From Ramlibacter rhizophilus (GTDB lineage: Bacteria > Pseudomonadota > Gammaproteobacteria > Burkholderiales > Burkholderiaceae_C), in the NCBI RefSeq assembly GCF_004681965.1, contig NZ_SMLL01000007.1:1-64000 (forward strand): 64,000 nt of DNA, given 5' to 3'. Both the position numbers and the translations under genes were made by a program. This document shows positions 56,532 through 63,984 of this stretch, piece after piece. The first letter of the stretch is position 1. Every line of letters starts with the position of its first letter. Under the pieces are notes generated by a model. That model was given only the letters and a program-made list of their open reading frames with translations, did no database searches and was not told the origin of the DNA.

Positions 56532-56909
56532 ATGGCCAAACAAGTGATCGACTGCGGCCTGCCCGCGCTCAAGCAGCCTTTTTCCTGGGCGGTCAAGGGC
56601 GGTGGCCTGCTCTTCACCGCGCATGGGCCGGTGCGCGCCGACGGCAGCATCGACACCGGCCCCGTCGCCGACCAGGCGCGCCTGACCTTCGAGAACCTGC
56701 GCCGCGCCGTGCAGGCCGCGGGCGGCACGCTGGCCGATGTCACGCAGGTGCTGATCTACATGACCGAGGTGGCCGACATGCCGGCCATCGATGCCGTGTA
56801 CCGCGAGTTCTTCCAGCCGCCGTACCCGAACCGGTCCAGCGCCGCCGTCGCGGCGCTGGTGGTGCCCGGCATGAAGATCGAAATCGTCGCCTATGCGGCG
56901 CTGGACTAG
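56532..56909 (+). CDS. RidA family protein with intact substrate arginine
   Basis: The protein has 125 residues. The Rid fold motifs are GGLLFTAHGPV, ADVTQVLIYMTEVADMPAID and MKIEIVAYAAL. Arg101 in the YPNRSSAAVAAL segment occupies the position that binds the substrate carboxylate in active RidA enamine/imine deaminases. This contrasts with the RidA-like protein at 34601-35044. It likely deaminates a reactive enamine or imine next to the CnbZ-like protein. ATG 56532 was chosen; a GTG one codon earlier is possible. Confidence 0.87.
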   Translation: MAKQVIDCGLPALKQPFSWAVKGGGLLFTAHGPVRADGSIDTGPVADQARLTFENLRRAVQAAGGTLADVTQVLIYMTEVADMPAIDAVYREFFQPPYPNRSSAAVAALVVPGMKIEIVAYAALD

Positions 56910-56916
56910 GAGACCT

Positions 56917-57774
56917 ATGGCAACGCTCTACCGTGAATTCCGACAGCAGTCCGAGATCGACGCGCAGTACAACGCGGGCGCTTCCGTGCCCGACTTTCCC
57001 GCGCACCTGGCCCGCTGGCGCGAGGACTCCGCGGCCGCGCGCCGGCAGTTGCCCTGCGAGCTGCGCGTGCCCTACGGCCCCACGCTCGCCGAGACGCTGG
57101 ACATCTTCCCCGCCGAGGCGCCCGGCGCCCCGGTGCTGGTCTTCGTGCACGGCGGCTACTGGCGTGCGCTGGACGCCGAGGACTTCAGCTTCGTCGCGCT
57201 CGGCCCGCGCGCGCGCGGCTTCACCACCGTGTCGGTGAACTACGCGCTGTGCCCCTGGGTCAGCCTGGACGAGATCACGCGCCAGGTGCGCGCCAGCCTG
57301 GCCTGGGTGCACCGGAACATCGCGCGCTGGAACGGCGACGCGCAGCGAATCGTCCTGGCCGGCCACTCCGCCGGCGGCCAGCTCACGGCCATGGGCCTGC
57401 TCACGGACTGGGAAGAGCGCTATGGCCTGCCGGCCGACCTGGTCAAGGCGGCGGTGCCGATCAGCGGCCTGTACGACCTGCGCCCGCTTCGCTTCAGCTA
57501 CCTGCAGCCCTCGCTGCAGCTCGACGAGGGCGCGGTCCAGCGCAACTCGCCCTTGGACCAGCTGCGACCCGTCAGCGCGCCGGTGCTGGTGTGCTGGGGC
57601 GAACGCGAGTCCAGCGAGTTCGCGCGCCAGTCGAACAGCTTCGCCGACGCCCTGGCGGCGGGCGGCTCGCGCGTGGAGCGCCTGGCCGTCCCCGAGGCCC
57701 ATCACTTCAACGTGCTGGACGGTTTCCGCGAGGCCGACTCGCCGATCTGCCGCTGGATTGCCGGGGCGGTCTGA
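56917..57774 (+). CDS. Alpha/beta hydrolase, arylformamidase-like
   Basis: The protein has 285 residues. The oxyanion motif VLVFVHGGYWRALDAEDFSF with HGGYW is characteristic of kynurenine formamidase-like and related esterases. The nucleophile is in LAGHSAGGQLTAMG, the acid probably in CWGERESSEF, and the catalytic His in PEAHHFNVLDGF. Family members hydrolyse N-formyl or ester bonds of aromatic compounds. TAGGAGA precedes ATG 56917. It ends the gntR-cnbZ-ridA-hydrolase operon and is followed by repeats. Confidence 0.82.
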   Translation: MATLYREFRQQSEIDAQYNAGASVPDFPAHLARWREDSAAARRQLPCELRVPYGPTLAETLDIFPAEAPGAPVLVFVHGGYWRALDAEDFSFVALGPRARGFTTVSVNYALCPWVSLDEITRQVRASLAWVHRNIARWNGDAQRIVLAGHSAGGQLTAMGLLTDWEERYGLPADLVKAAVPISGLYDLRPLRFSYLQPSLQLDEGAVQRNSPLDQLRPVSAPVLVCWGERESSEFARQSNSFADALAAGGSRVERLAVPEAHHFNVLDGFREADSPICRWIAGAV

Positions 57775-57785
57775 GCACTCCCAAA

Positions 57786-57862
57786 CCGCTCGCCCTGAGC
57801 CTGTCGAAGGGCTCGCGTGGTGGGTCTCGCGCGATGGGCTTCGACCGGCTCAGCCCGAGCGG
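57786..57862. repeat. Inverted pair of the dispersed 27-bp repeat
   Basis: A forward copy (57786-57812, core CCTGAGCCTGTCGAAGG) and a reverse copy (57836-57862, GGCTTCGACCGGCTCAGCC) face each other with a 23-nt spacer. They can form a long stem-loop between the convergent hydrolase and MscS genes, which would suit a bidirectional terminator. A degenerate third copy is near 57902-57919. Confidence 0.8.
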
Positions 57863-57921
57863 GTTGGGAGGGCGAACGGCGTTGGGGGTTCGCTGTTTGT
57901 TGAGAGCCTGTCGCAGGGCCT

Positions 57922-59034
57922 TCAGGCCGACACCGCCTCGCGAACTTCTCCCTCGCGCTCCTGCGAACCCGCGCCCGCCAAGTACAGCGTCCGAGTCGGG
58001 AATGCGAACTCGATGCCCTTGGCGGCAAAAGCGCGCAGCAGCCCCAGGTTGAGCCGCTGCTGCGCGTCCATGTACAGGTTGTAGGCCGGGTCCAGCACGT
58101 GATAGACCACCTCGTAGTCCAGCGAGCTGTCGCCGAAGCCCTGGAAGTGCGCGCGGTCGAAGCGCAGCAGGGTGTCGGCCTCGACCAGGTCCTTGACGAT
58201 GCCGGGGATGGCCTCGGCCAGTGCCGGCTCGGTGCCGTAGGTCACGCCGAACTTGAACGCGATGCGGCGCTCGCGCATGCGGCGGAAGTTCTTCACCGGC
58301 TGCTTGAGCAGCTCGGTGTTGCCCACCACGATCTGCTCGCCGCTGAGCGCACGGATGCGCGTGGTCTTCAGGCCCACGTACTCCACCGTGCCGGTGCCGG
58401 CGTCGCTGCTGATGAAGTCGCCGACCTCGAAGGGCTTGTCCACGGCGATGGACAGCGACGCGAACAGGTCGCCCAGGATGTTCTGCACCGCCAGCGCGAC
58501 GGCGATGCCGCCCACGCCCAGGCTGGCCACGAAGGCGGTGATGTTCACGCCCAGGTTGGACAGCACGGCCAGCAGGATCACGGCCCACAGCACCGTGCGC
58601 AGGAACCAGGTCAACAGCGTTCCGGAGGCGCTCACCTGCTGGCTGCCGTTGCCATGGTGGCGCAGCTCGTAGTTGCGCACGCCGACCTTGATGGCGCGCG
58701 TGGTCCACAGCCCCAGTTGCAGCGCGATGGCAATGAACCAGAGCTGGCCCACCCGGGCGGCCCAGCGCGGGCCGAGTTCGGCCGCGTCGAGGCCGATCAG
58801 GAGGGCCGCCACGAGCAGCAGCCAGTGGTTGGTGCTCTCCAGCACGTTCACCACCACGTCGTCCATGGGGGTGGCGGTCCGCTTGGAGAAGCGCCGCAGC
58901 CGCGAGGCAGCAAAGCGCAGGCCGAGCACCATGGCGGTGTAGGCGACGACGGCGATGAGCAGCGCGAGGCCGATGCTGAACAGAGAGACCCCTGCGATCT
59001 GGGTCTGGTGAAGCCAATCGATGAGTTCTTGCAT
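57922..59034 (-). CDS. MscS-family mechanosensitive ion channel
   Basis: The protein has 370 residues. Four to five TM helices lead to the pore-lining TM3 (VNITAFVASLGVGGIAVALA, then VQNILGDLFASLSI), the MscS hallmark with Ala/Gly packing. The beta domain follows (KPFEVGDFISSDAGTGTVEY) and then the cytoplasmic cage. It protects against hypo-osmotic shock or has a related conductance. ATG 59034 was preferred because GGTGGAG lies 4 nt upstream; a GTG at 59043 would overlap that site. Confidence 0.9.
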   Translation of the reverse strand: MQELIDWLHQTQIAGVSLFSIGLALLIAVVAYTAMVLGLRFAASRLRRFSKRTATPMDDVVVNVLESTNHWLLLVAALLIGLDAAELGPRWAARVGQLWFIAIALQLGLWTTRAIKVGVRNYELRHHGNGSQQVSASGTLLTWFLRTVLWAVILLAVLSNLGVNITAFVASLGVGGIAVALAVQNILGDLFASLSIAVDKPFEVGDFISSDAGTGTVEYVGLKTTRIRALSGEQIVVGNTELLKQPVKNFRRMRERRIAFKFGVTYGTEPALAEAIPGIVKDLVEADTLLRFDRAHFQGFGDSSLDYEVVYHVLDPAYNLYMDAQQRLNLGLLRAFAAKGIEFAFPTRTLYLAGAGSQEREGEVREAVSA

Positions 59035-59105
59035 GGGCTCCACCCTAACAGACGAGGTGCCCCAACCCCTCGCATCGTGCGCTGTGCCTGCCTATGATCG
59101 CGCCC

Positions 59106-59462
59106 ATGCCCTACATGCTCCTCATCGTCGAGCCGCCCGGCCAACGCGAAGCCCGCAGCGAGGCCGAAGGCCGTGCGGTGTACGAACGCATGACGCGCTA
59201 TGCGCAGCAACTGCGCGAACGCGGGCTGCTGCGGGGCGCCGAGTCGCTCGCCTCCCGCGACGGCAGCCCGGCGCGCGTGAGCGTGCGCGGCGGCCAGGCG
59301 GCGGTGGTGGATGGGCCCTTCGCCGAAGCCAAGGAGCTCATCGGCGGCTACTTCCTGCTGGACTGCGAGTCGCGTGAGGAGGCCATCGCGCTGGCGCGCG
59401 AGTGTCCGGCCGCCGAATGGGCGACGGTGGAGGTGCGGCGGCTCGGGCCGTGCTTCACCTGA
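59106..59462 (+). CDS. YciI/DGPF-domain protein (first copy)
   Basis: The protein has 118 residues. The domain motif is AAVVDGPFAEAKELIGGYFL, with the DGPF signature, in a ferredoxin-like YCII fold beginning MPYMLLIVEPPGQREARS. Proteins with DGPF motifs are usually encoded beside ECF42-type sigma factors, as here with the sigma gene at 60521. Function is unknown. ATG 59106 fits the family start better than the in-frame ATG at 59094. Confidence 0.85.
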   Translation: MPYMLLIVEPPGQREARSEAEGRAVYERMTRYAQQLRERGLLRGAESLASRDGSPARVSVRGGQAAVVDGPFAEAKELIGGYFLLDCESREEAIALARECPAAEWATVEVRRLGPCFT

Positions 59463-59497
59463 GCGCTAGGTGCGCGTGCTCGGCCTGCCAATCACAT

Positions 59498-59596
59498 CCG
59501 TTCGCCCTGAGCCCTTCGACGTCGCTCAGGACAGGCCTCTCGAAGGGCTCTCGTGGTGGTCTCGCGCTGGGGCTTCGACAGGCTCAGCCCGAACGG
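59498..59596. repeat. Rearranged cluster of the dispersed 27-bp repeat
   Basis: A forward half (59498-59516, CGTTCGCCCTGAGCCCTTCG) runs into a scrambled segment with GACGTCGCTCAGGACAGGC and CTCTCGAAGGGC (to 59547). A clean reverse copy (GGCTTCGACAGGCTCAGCC) lies at about 59569-59596. This fills most of the 239-nt gap between the first YciI gene and the VOC gene; no other feature was seen there. Confidence 0.75.
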
Positions 59597-59701
59597 ACAT
59601 CAGGGTCCGTCGTCTGAGGGAGCCTGTCGAAAACGCTGCGCCTCGCTCGTCATGCAAGGGCGCGGCCATCCGGCCAAGCATCCCCACCCAAGGAGCCCCG
59701 C

Positions 59702-60088
59702 ATGAACCCTGTCGTCCACTTCGAGCTGCCCTGCGATGACCGCGAGCGCATCGCCCGTTTCTACGAATCGGCCTTCGACTGGACCTGCCAGCGGCTCGGC
59801 CCGGAGATGGGCAACTACGTGCTGGCCACCACCGCGGAACAGGACGCCAAGGCCGATGCGCCCCGCGGCGCCATCAATGGCGGCTTCTTCCAGCGCGACG
59901 CGAGCAAGCCGGCCCAGATGCCCGGCATCGTGATCGGCGTGCGCGACATCCGCGATGCCATGCGCCGCGTGGAATCGGCCGGCGGCCAGGTGCTGGGCGA
60001 GCCCATGGACATCCCCGGTGTCGGGGCCTATGTGGCTTTCCTGGACACCGAAGGCAACCGCGGCAGCCTGCTGCAGCCCCAGGGCTGA
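59702..60088 (+). CDS. Single-domain VOC family protein
   Basis: The protein has 128 residues. The glyoxalase/bleomycin-resistance-like fold starts NPVVHFELPCDDRERIARFY and ends FLDTEGNRGSLLQPQG. A small secreted or cytosolic role cannot be told; no signal peptide is present. VOC proteins of this kind are common in ECF42-DGPF loci. It is 19 nt upstream of the second YciI gene and 239 nt after the first, so it probably belongs to the sigma-factor module. Confidence 0.85.
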   Translation: MNPVVHFELPCDDRERIARFYESAFDWTCQRLGPEMGNYVLATTAEQDAKADAPRGAINGGFFQRDASKPAQMPGIVIGVRDIRDAMRRVESAGGQVLGEPMDIPGVGAYVAFLDTEGNRGSLLQPQG

Positions 60089-60107
60089 AAACGAGGAAGG
60101 AAGCATC

Positions 60108-60515
60108 ATGCGATTTCTCATCCAGGTACGCGCCACGCCGGACACCGAAGCCGGGCGTTTCCCGCCGGACGCGGACCGCCTGTTTGCCGCCATGGGCGCC
60201 TACCACGAGGAGCTGGCCCGCGCCGGCGTGCTGCTGGACGCCAACGGGCTCAAGCCCAGTCGGGCCGGATGGCGGGTGCATTACGGCGACGGCTCGCTGC
60301 GGATCGTCGACGGCCCCTTCACCGAGACCAAGGAACTCATCGCCGGCTATACGCTGATCCAGGTGCGCAGCCGCGAGGAGGCCCTGGAGTGGTCGCGGCG
60401 CTTTCCCAACCCCATGGGCGAAGGCGCGCGCTGCGAGGTCGAGGTGCGCGAGCTCTACGAGCCGCAGGACTTCGAGGCCCTGGGCCTCGGCCAGGGCGGC
60501 CCGGGGCGCGGCTGA
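60108..60515 (+). CDS. YciI/DGPF-domain protein (second copy)
   Basis: The protein has 135 residues. Its DGPF motif is RIVDGPFTETKELIAGYTLI, in the YCII fold beginning MRFLIQVRATPDTEAGRFPP. It differs from the first copy by a longer N-terminal half and a Gly-rich tail. GAGGAAGGAA precedes ATG 60108; the longer frame upstream overlaps the VOC gene. The sigma-factor gene starts 5 nt after its stop, so the two are tightly linked. Confidence 0.88.
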   Translation: MRFLIQVRATPDTEAGRFPPDADRLFAAMGAYHEELARAGVLLDANGLKPSRAGWRVHYGDGSLRIVDGPFTETKELIAGYTLIQVRSREEALEWSRRFPNPMGEGARCEVEVRELYEPQDFEALGLGQGGPGRG

Positions 60516-60520
60516 GCGGC

Positions 60521-61795
60521 ATGGCGGCCGCGATCCATGACGCCCTTGCAGCCGTCTGGCGCATCGACGGTGCGCGCATCGTCGGCTCGGTCGCGCGCCT
60601 GGTGCGCGACGTGCCGCTGGCCGAGGAGCTGGCGCAGGAGGCCATGGTCGCCGCGCTGGAGCGCTGGCCGCAGGACGGCCTGCCCGATCGCCCCGGGGCC
60701 TGGCTCATGACCACGGCCCGCAACCGCGCGCTGGACTGGCTGCGCCACCGCCAGATGCAGGCGCGCAAGCTCGACGAGCTCGGCCGCGACCTGGAGGCGC
60801 AGGAGGCGCTCATCGTGCCCGACTTCAGCGAGGCGCTGGACGCCGCGCGCGAGGACGAGATCGGCGACGACCTGTTGCGCCTCATCTTCACCGCCTGCCA
60901 TCCGGTGCTGCCCACCGAAGGACGGGTGGCGCTCACGCTCAAGCTGCTCGGCGGCCTGCGCACCGCCGAGATCGCACGCGCCTTCCTGGTGCCCGAGCCC
61001 ACCATGGCCCAGCGCATCGTGCGGGCCAAGCAGAAGCTGCGCGACGCCCGCGGGCCTTTCGAGGCGCCACGTGGCCCGGACCGCAGCGCCCGGCTGGACT
61101 CGGTGCTGGAGGTCGTCTACCTCGTCTTCAACGAGGGCTACACCGCCTCGGCCGGCGCGGACTGGATGCGGCCGGAGCTGGCCCAGGAGGCCCTGCGGCT
61201 CGCGCGCATGCTGGCGGGACTCATGCCCGAGGCGGCCGAGGCGCACGGCCTGGCCGCGCTGCTGGAGCTGCAGTCGTCGCGCATGAACGCCCGCCTGGAC
61301 GCGCAGGGCCAACCGGTGCTGCTGGACCGGCAGGACCGCACCCGCTGGGACCCGCTGCTCATCCACCGTGGCCTGGCGGCCCTGGCGCGGGCCGAGGCGC
61401 TGGCCGCGCAGCGCGGCTTCTACACGCTGCAGGCGGCCATCGCTGCCTGCCACGCGCGCGCGGTGCGCGCCGAGGACACGGATTGGCCGCGCATCGCGGC
61501 GCTGTACGCCGAGCTGGCGCGGCTGCGTCCTTCGCCCGTCATCGAGCTCAACCGCGCCGTGGCGGTCTCGCGCGCCGAGGGCGCCGAGGCCGGACTCGCC
61601 CTGCTGCAGCCTTTGCTGCAGGAGCCGTCCCTGCGTGCGTACCAGTGGCTTCCCAGCGTGCAGGCCGAGCTGTTGCAGCAACTCGGCCGACGCGACGAGG
61701 CGCGCGATGCGTGGTTGCGCGCCGCCGCCCTGGCCGGCAACGACGCCGAGCGGCAACTGCTCGAAGCGCGGGCGGAGGGCCTTCGCCATGCATGA
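60521..61795 (+). CDS. ECF42-type RNA polymerase sigma factor with C-terminal extension
   Basis: The protein has 424 residues. Sigma region 2 (about 10-85, with LAEELAQEAMVAALERWPQD and LMTTARNRALDWLRHR) and region 4 (about 120-175, with LRTAEIARAFLVPEPTMAQR) are typical ECF. A further roughly 230-residue helical C-terminal part (DSVLEVVYLVFNEGYTASAG, PVIELNRAVAVSRAEGAEAG) is TPR-like and marks the ECF42/SigJ-like group. These lack an obvious anti-sigma factor and are linked to DGPF proteins. It is presumed to transcribe its own locus. ATG 60521 follows the YciI stop by 5 nt. Confidence 0.9.
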   Translation: MAAAIHDALAAVWRIDGARIVGSVARLVRDVPLAEELAQEAMVAALERWPQDGLPDRPGAWLMTTARNRALDWLRHRQMQARKLDELGRDLEAQEALIVPDFSEALDAAREDEIGDDLLRLIFTACHPVLPTEGRVALTLKLLGGLRTAEIARAFLVPEPTMAQRIVRAKQKLRDARGPFEAPRGPDRSARLDSVLEVVYLVFNEGYTASAGADWMRPELAQEALRLARMLAGLMPEAAEAHGLAALLELQSSRMNARLDAQGQPVLLDRQDRTRWDPLLIHRGLAALARAEALAAQRGFYTLQAAIAACHARAVRAEDTDWPRIAALYAELARLRPSPVIELNRAVAVSRAEGAEAGLALLQPLLQEPSLRAYQWLPSVQAELLQQLGRRDEARDAWLRAAALAGNDAERQLLEARAEGLRHA

Positions 61796-61808
61796 GCTGG
61801 AAAAGAAA

Positions 61809-61836
61809 ACCCCCGCGACCTGCCCGTCGCGGGGGT
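61809..61836. terminator. Strong hairpin downstream of the sigma gene
   Basis: ACCCCCGCGAC (61809-61819) pairs with GTCGCGGGGGT (61826-61836) in a perfect 11-bp stem 13 nt after the sigma-factor stop. The T-rich tract lies on the minus-strand side (TTTTCTTTT), while the plus side ends GGGGGTATTG. It therefore fits a terminator better for leftward transcription, though its stem may also end the sigma operon. Confidence 0.65.
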
Positions 61837-62117
61837 ATTGAAAGCCGGGCGGGAAACCTTGGAGAAAGAACGCCCGGCGCCGGAGTGACCACCCATTCAC
61901 CCAATCGGACCCGCCATTTCCGGTTTGGTTTCACCGGTCGCTGCGTATCCGTGTGTTGCATGGTGTACCCAAATCCCCAGCCTCGGCTGTAGGACGAAGC
62001 CCAGCGGTGGGGGCTCGTTCGCACTAGCTCCGTTCGCAAAATCGATCTGGCGGCCAAGCCTCGATTTCTCTTAGCATCGCAGCCGCTTTGCAAGAACACA
62101 TTCCCGGAGACACATCC
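61837..62117. other. Intergenic region upstream of the last Bug gene
   Basis: These 281 nt contain no convincing ORF. CGTTCGCA occurs twice as a direct repeat at 62016-62023 and 62031-62038, 15 nt apart, possibly a binding site for a regulator of the following Bug-dioxygenase pair. No clear -35/-10 pair was recognised. CGGAGA at about 62105-62110 serves as ribosome site for the next gene. Confidence 0.35.
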
Positions 62118-63104
62118 ATGCTTTTCCAGCGTTCCCGCCGCCTCGGCCTCCTGCTGGCTGCCTCGGCGCTCCTCGCTCCCTGGCTCGCCCAGGCGCAGTC
62201 CGCACCCGAGGCCTGGCCCAGCCGGCCCGTCAAGCTCGTCGTGCCCTTTCCGCCGGGCGGACCGACCGACACCGTGGCCCGCCTCATCGGCCAGCAACTT
62301 CAGGCGAGCTGGAAGCAGCCGGTGGTGCTGGACTACAAGCCCGGCGGCGGCACCACGCTGGGCACCAACGCGGTGGCCAAGGCGCCAGCCGACGGCTACA
62401 CGCTGGGCATGGCCATCAGCGCCCTCACCATCAACCCCAGCCTGGTGGCCAACCTGCCCTACGACACGCGGCGCGACATCGTGGGCGTCTCGCAGGTGGC
62501 GCAGGCGCACTTCGGCCTCTTCGCCCATCCCTCGCTGCCCGTGAACTCCATGCCGGAGCTCATCAAGTACGCCAAGGACAACCCCGGCAAGCTCAGCTAT
62601 GCGACGCCGGGCGCCGGCACCGGCACGCACCTGGCCGGCGAGATGCTGGGGCACATGGCCGACCTCAAGCTGGTGCACGTGCCCTACAAGGGCAGCGCGC
62701 CGGCCCAGCAGGACGTCATCGGCGGCCGCGTGCCGCTGCTCTTCGACGTGCTGTTCTCCTCCATGCCCTTCGTCAAGGACAACCGCCTGAAGGTGCTGGC
62801 CCTGTCCAGCCCGCAGCGGGCGGTGTCCAGTCCCGACATTCCCCTCATCGCCGAGTCTGTGCCGGGCTTCAGCGCCATGAGCCTCATCGGCGTGATCGCG
62901 CCGGCGGGCCTGCCGCCCGAGCTGCTGCGGAAGATCAGCGCCGACATCGGGCAGGCGGTGCGCTCGCCCGAGGTGACCAGCCGCATGGCCCAGCTCGGCA
63001 TGGAACCCGTGGGCTCCACCTCGGATCAGTACAACGCGCTCATCGCCTCCGAGATCGACAAATGGGCCCGCGTTATCAAGACGGCGGGCATCAAGCTGGA
63101 GTAG
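62118..63104 (+). CDS. Bug/TctC-family solute-binding protein
   Basis: The protein has 328 residues. Signal peptide MLFQRSRRLGLLLAASALLA with cleavage after AQA. Bug motifs are LVVPFPPGGPTDTVARLIGQ, DYKPGGGTTLGTNAVAKAPA, LSYATPGAGTGTHLAGEML and HVPYKGSAPAQQDVIGGRVP. ATG 62118 has CGGAGA upstream; an in-frame TTG at 62088 would displace the signal peptide. It precedes a TauD/TfdA dioxygenase gene by 7 nt, so it probably captures that enzyme's substrate. Confidence 0.9.
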   Translation: MLFQRSRRLGLLLAASALLAPWLAQAQSAPEAWPSRPVKLVVPFPPGGPTDTVARLIGQQLQASWKQPVVLDYKPGGGTTLGTNAVAKAPADGYTLGMAISALTINPSLVANLPYDTRRDIVGVSQVAQAHFGLFAHPSLPVNSMPELIKYAKDNPGKLSYATPGAGTGTHLAGEMLGHMADLKLVHVPYKGSAPAQQDVIGGRVPLLFDVLFSSMPFVKDNRLKVLALSSPQRAVSSPDIPLIAESVPGFSAMSLIGVIAPAGLPPELLRKISADIGQAVRSPEVTSRMAQLGMEPVGSTSDQYNALIASEIDKWARVIKTAGIKLE

Positions 63105-63111
63105 TTGCACC

Positions 63112-63984
63112 ATGTTGACGACCACACGCCCCCTGACCCTGCGCCCGCTGCAGCCCTTCGCCGCCGAAGCGAGCGGCATCGACCTGTCCCAGCCGCTGGA
63201 TGCGGCGGCCGTGCGCGCCATCGAGGACGCGATGGACGAGCACGCCGTGCTGGTCTTTCGCGACCAGCCGCTCACGCAGCACCAGCAGATCGCCTTCGCC
63301 AAGGCCCTGGGGCCGCTGGACGTGGGCCTGCGCAAGCTGCGAAGCGGCCCGCACCGGTTCGACTACAACGAGCTGGCCGACATCTCCAACGTCACGGCCG
63401 ACGGCGAGATCGCCGGCCGCCAGCACGCCAAGATCGTGAGCAACGTGGCCAACCAGCTCTGGCACAGCGACAGCTCCTTCCAGCGCCCGCGCGCCAAGTA
63501 CTCCATGCTGTCCGCCGTGGTGGTGCCGAAGTTCGGCGGCGACACCGAGTTCGCCGACCTGCGCATGGCCTACGACGCGCTGCCCGACTGGCGCAAGCGC
63601 CAGATCGAGGGCCTGCGGGCCCGGCACTACGCGCTGCACTCGCGCTTCATGCTGGGCGACACCGACTACACCGAGGCGCAGAAGCAGGCCATCGAGCCGG
63701 CCTGGTGGCCGCTGGTGCAGACCGACCCGCGCTCGGGCCGCAAGATCCTCTTCGTCGGCATCCATGCCTGCGAGGTGGAGGGAATGACGCTGGCCGAAGG
63801 CCGCATGCTGATCATGGACCTGCTGGAGCACGCCACGCAGCGCGAGTTCGTCTACCGGCACGCATGGCGCGTGGGGGACCTCGTGATGTGGGACAACACC
63901 GCCACCGTCCACCGCGGCCGCTGGTACGACTTCGCCGAGCGGCGCGAGCTGCGCCGTGCCACGACCGAGGAAGTCAGCGCCTGA
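63112..63984 (+). CDS. TauD/TfdA-family Fe(II)/2-oxoglutarate dioxygenase
   Basis: The protein has 290 residues. Iron ligands are His118-x-Asp120 (NQLWHSDSSFQRP) and His267 (DNTATVHRGRWYD), with 2-oxoglutarate-binding Arg at 281/282 (RRELRRATT). The pattern HSDSSF and the C-terminal MWDNTATVHRGR are typical of the TfdA branch, which includes 2,4-dichlorophenoxyacetate dioxygenase. The native substrate may be another aryloxy or carboxylic acid. It is probably cotranscribed with the upstream Bug gene. The window ends 16 nt after the stop. Confidence 0.9.
   Translation: MLTTTRPLTLRPLQPFAAEASGIDLSQPLDAAAVRAIEDAMDEHAVLVFRDQPLTQHQQIAFAKALGPLDVGLRKLRSGPHRFDYNELADISNVTADGEIAGRQHAKIVSNVANQLWHSDSSFQRPRAKYSMLSAVVVPKFGGDTEFADLRMAYDALPDWRKRQIEGLRARHYALHSRFMLGDTDYTEAQKQAIEPAWWPLVQTDPRSGRKILFVGIHACEVEGMTLAEGRMLIMDLLEHATQREFVYRHAWRVGDLVMWDNTATVHRGRWYDFAERRELRRATTEEVSA

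Noticed and set aside
61809..61836. Clean intrinsic terminator for the sigma-factor operon on the plus strand
   Set aside because: The stem is strong but the T-tract is on the other strand; it was kept as an undirected hairpin/terminator rather than a plus-strand one.
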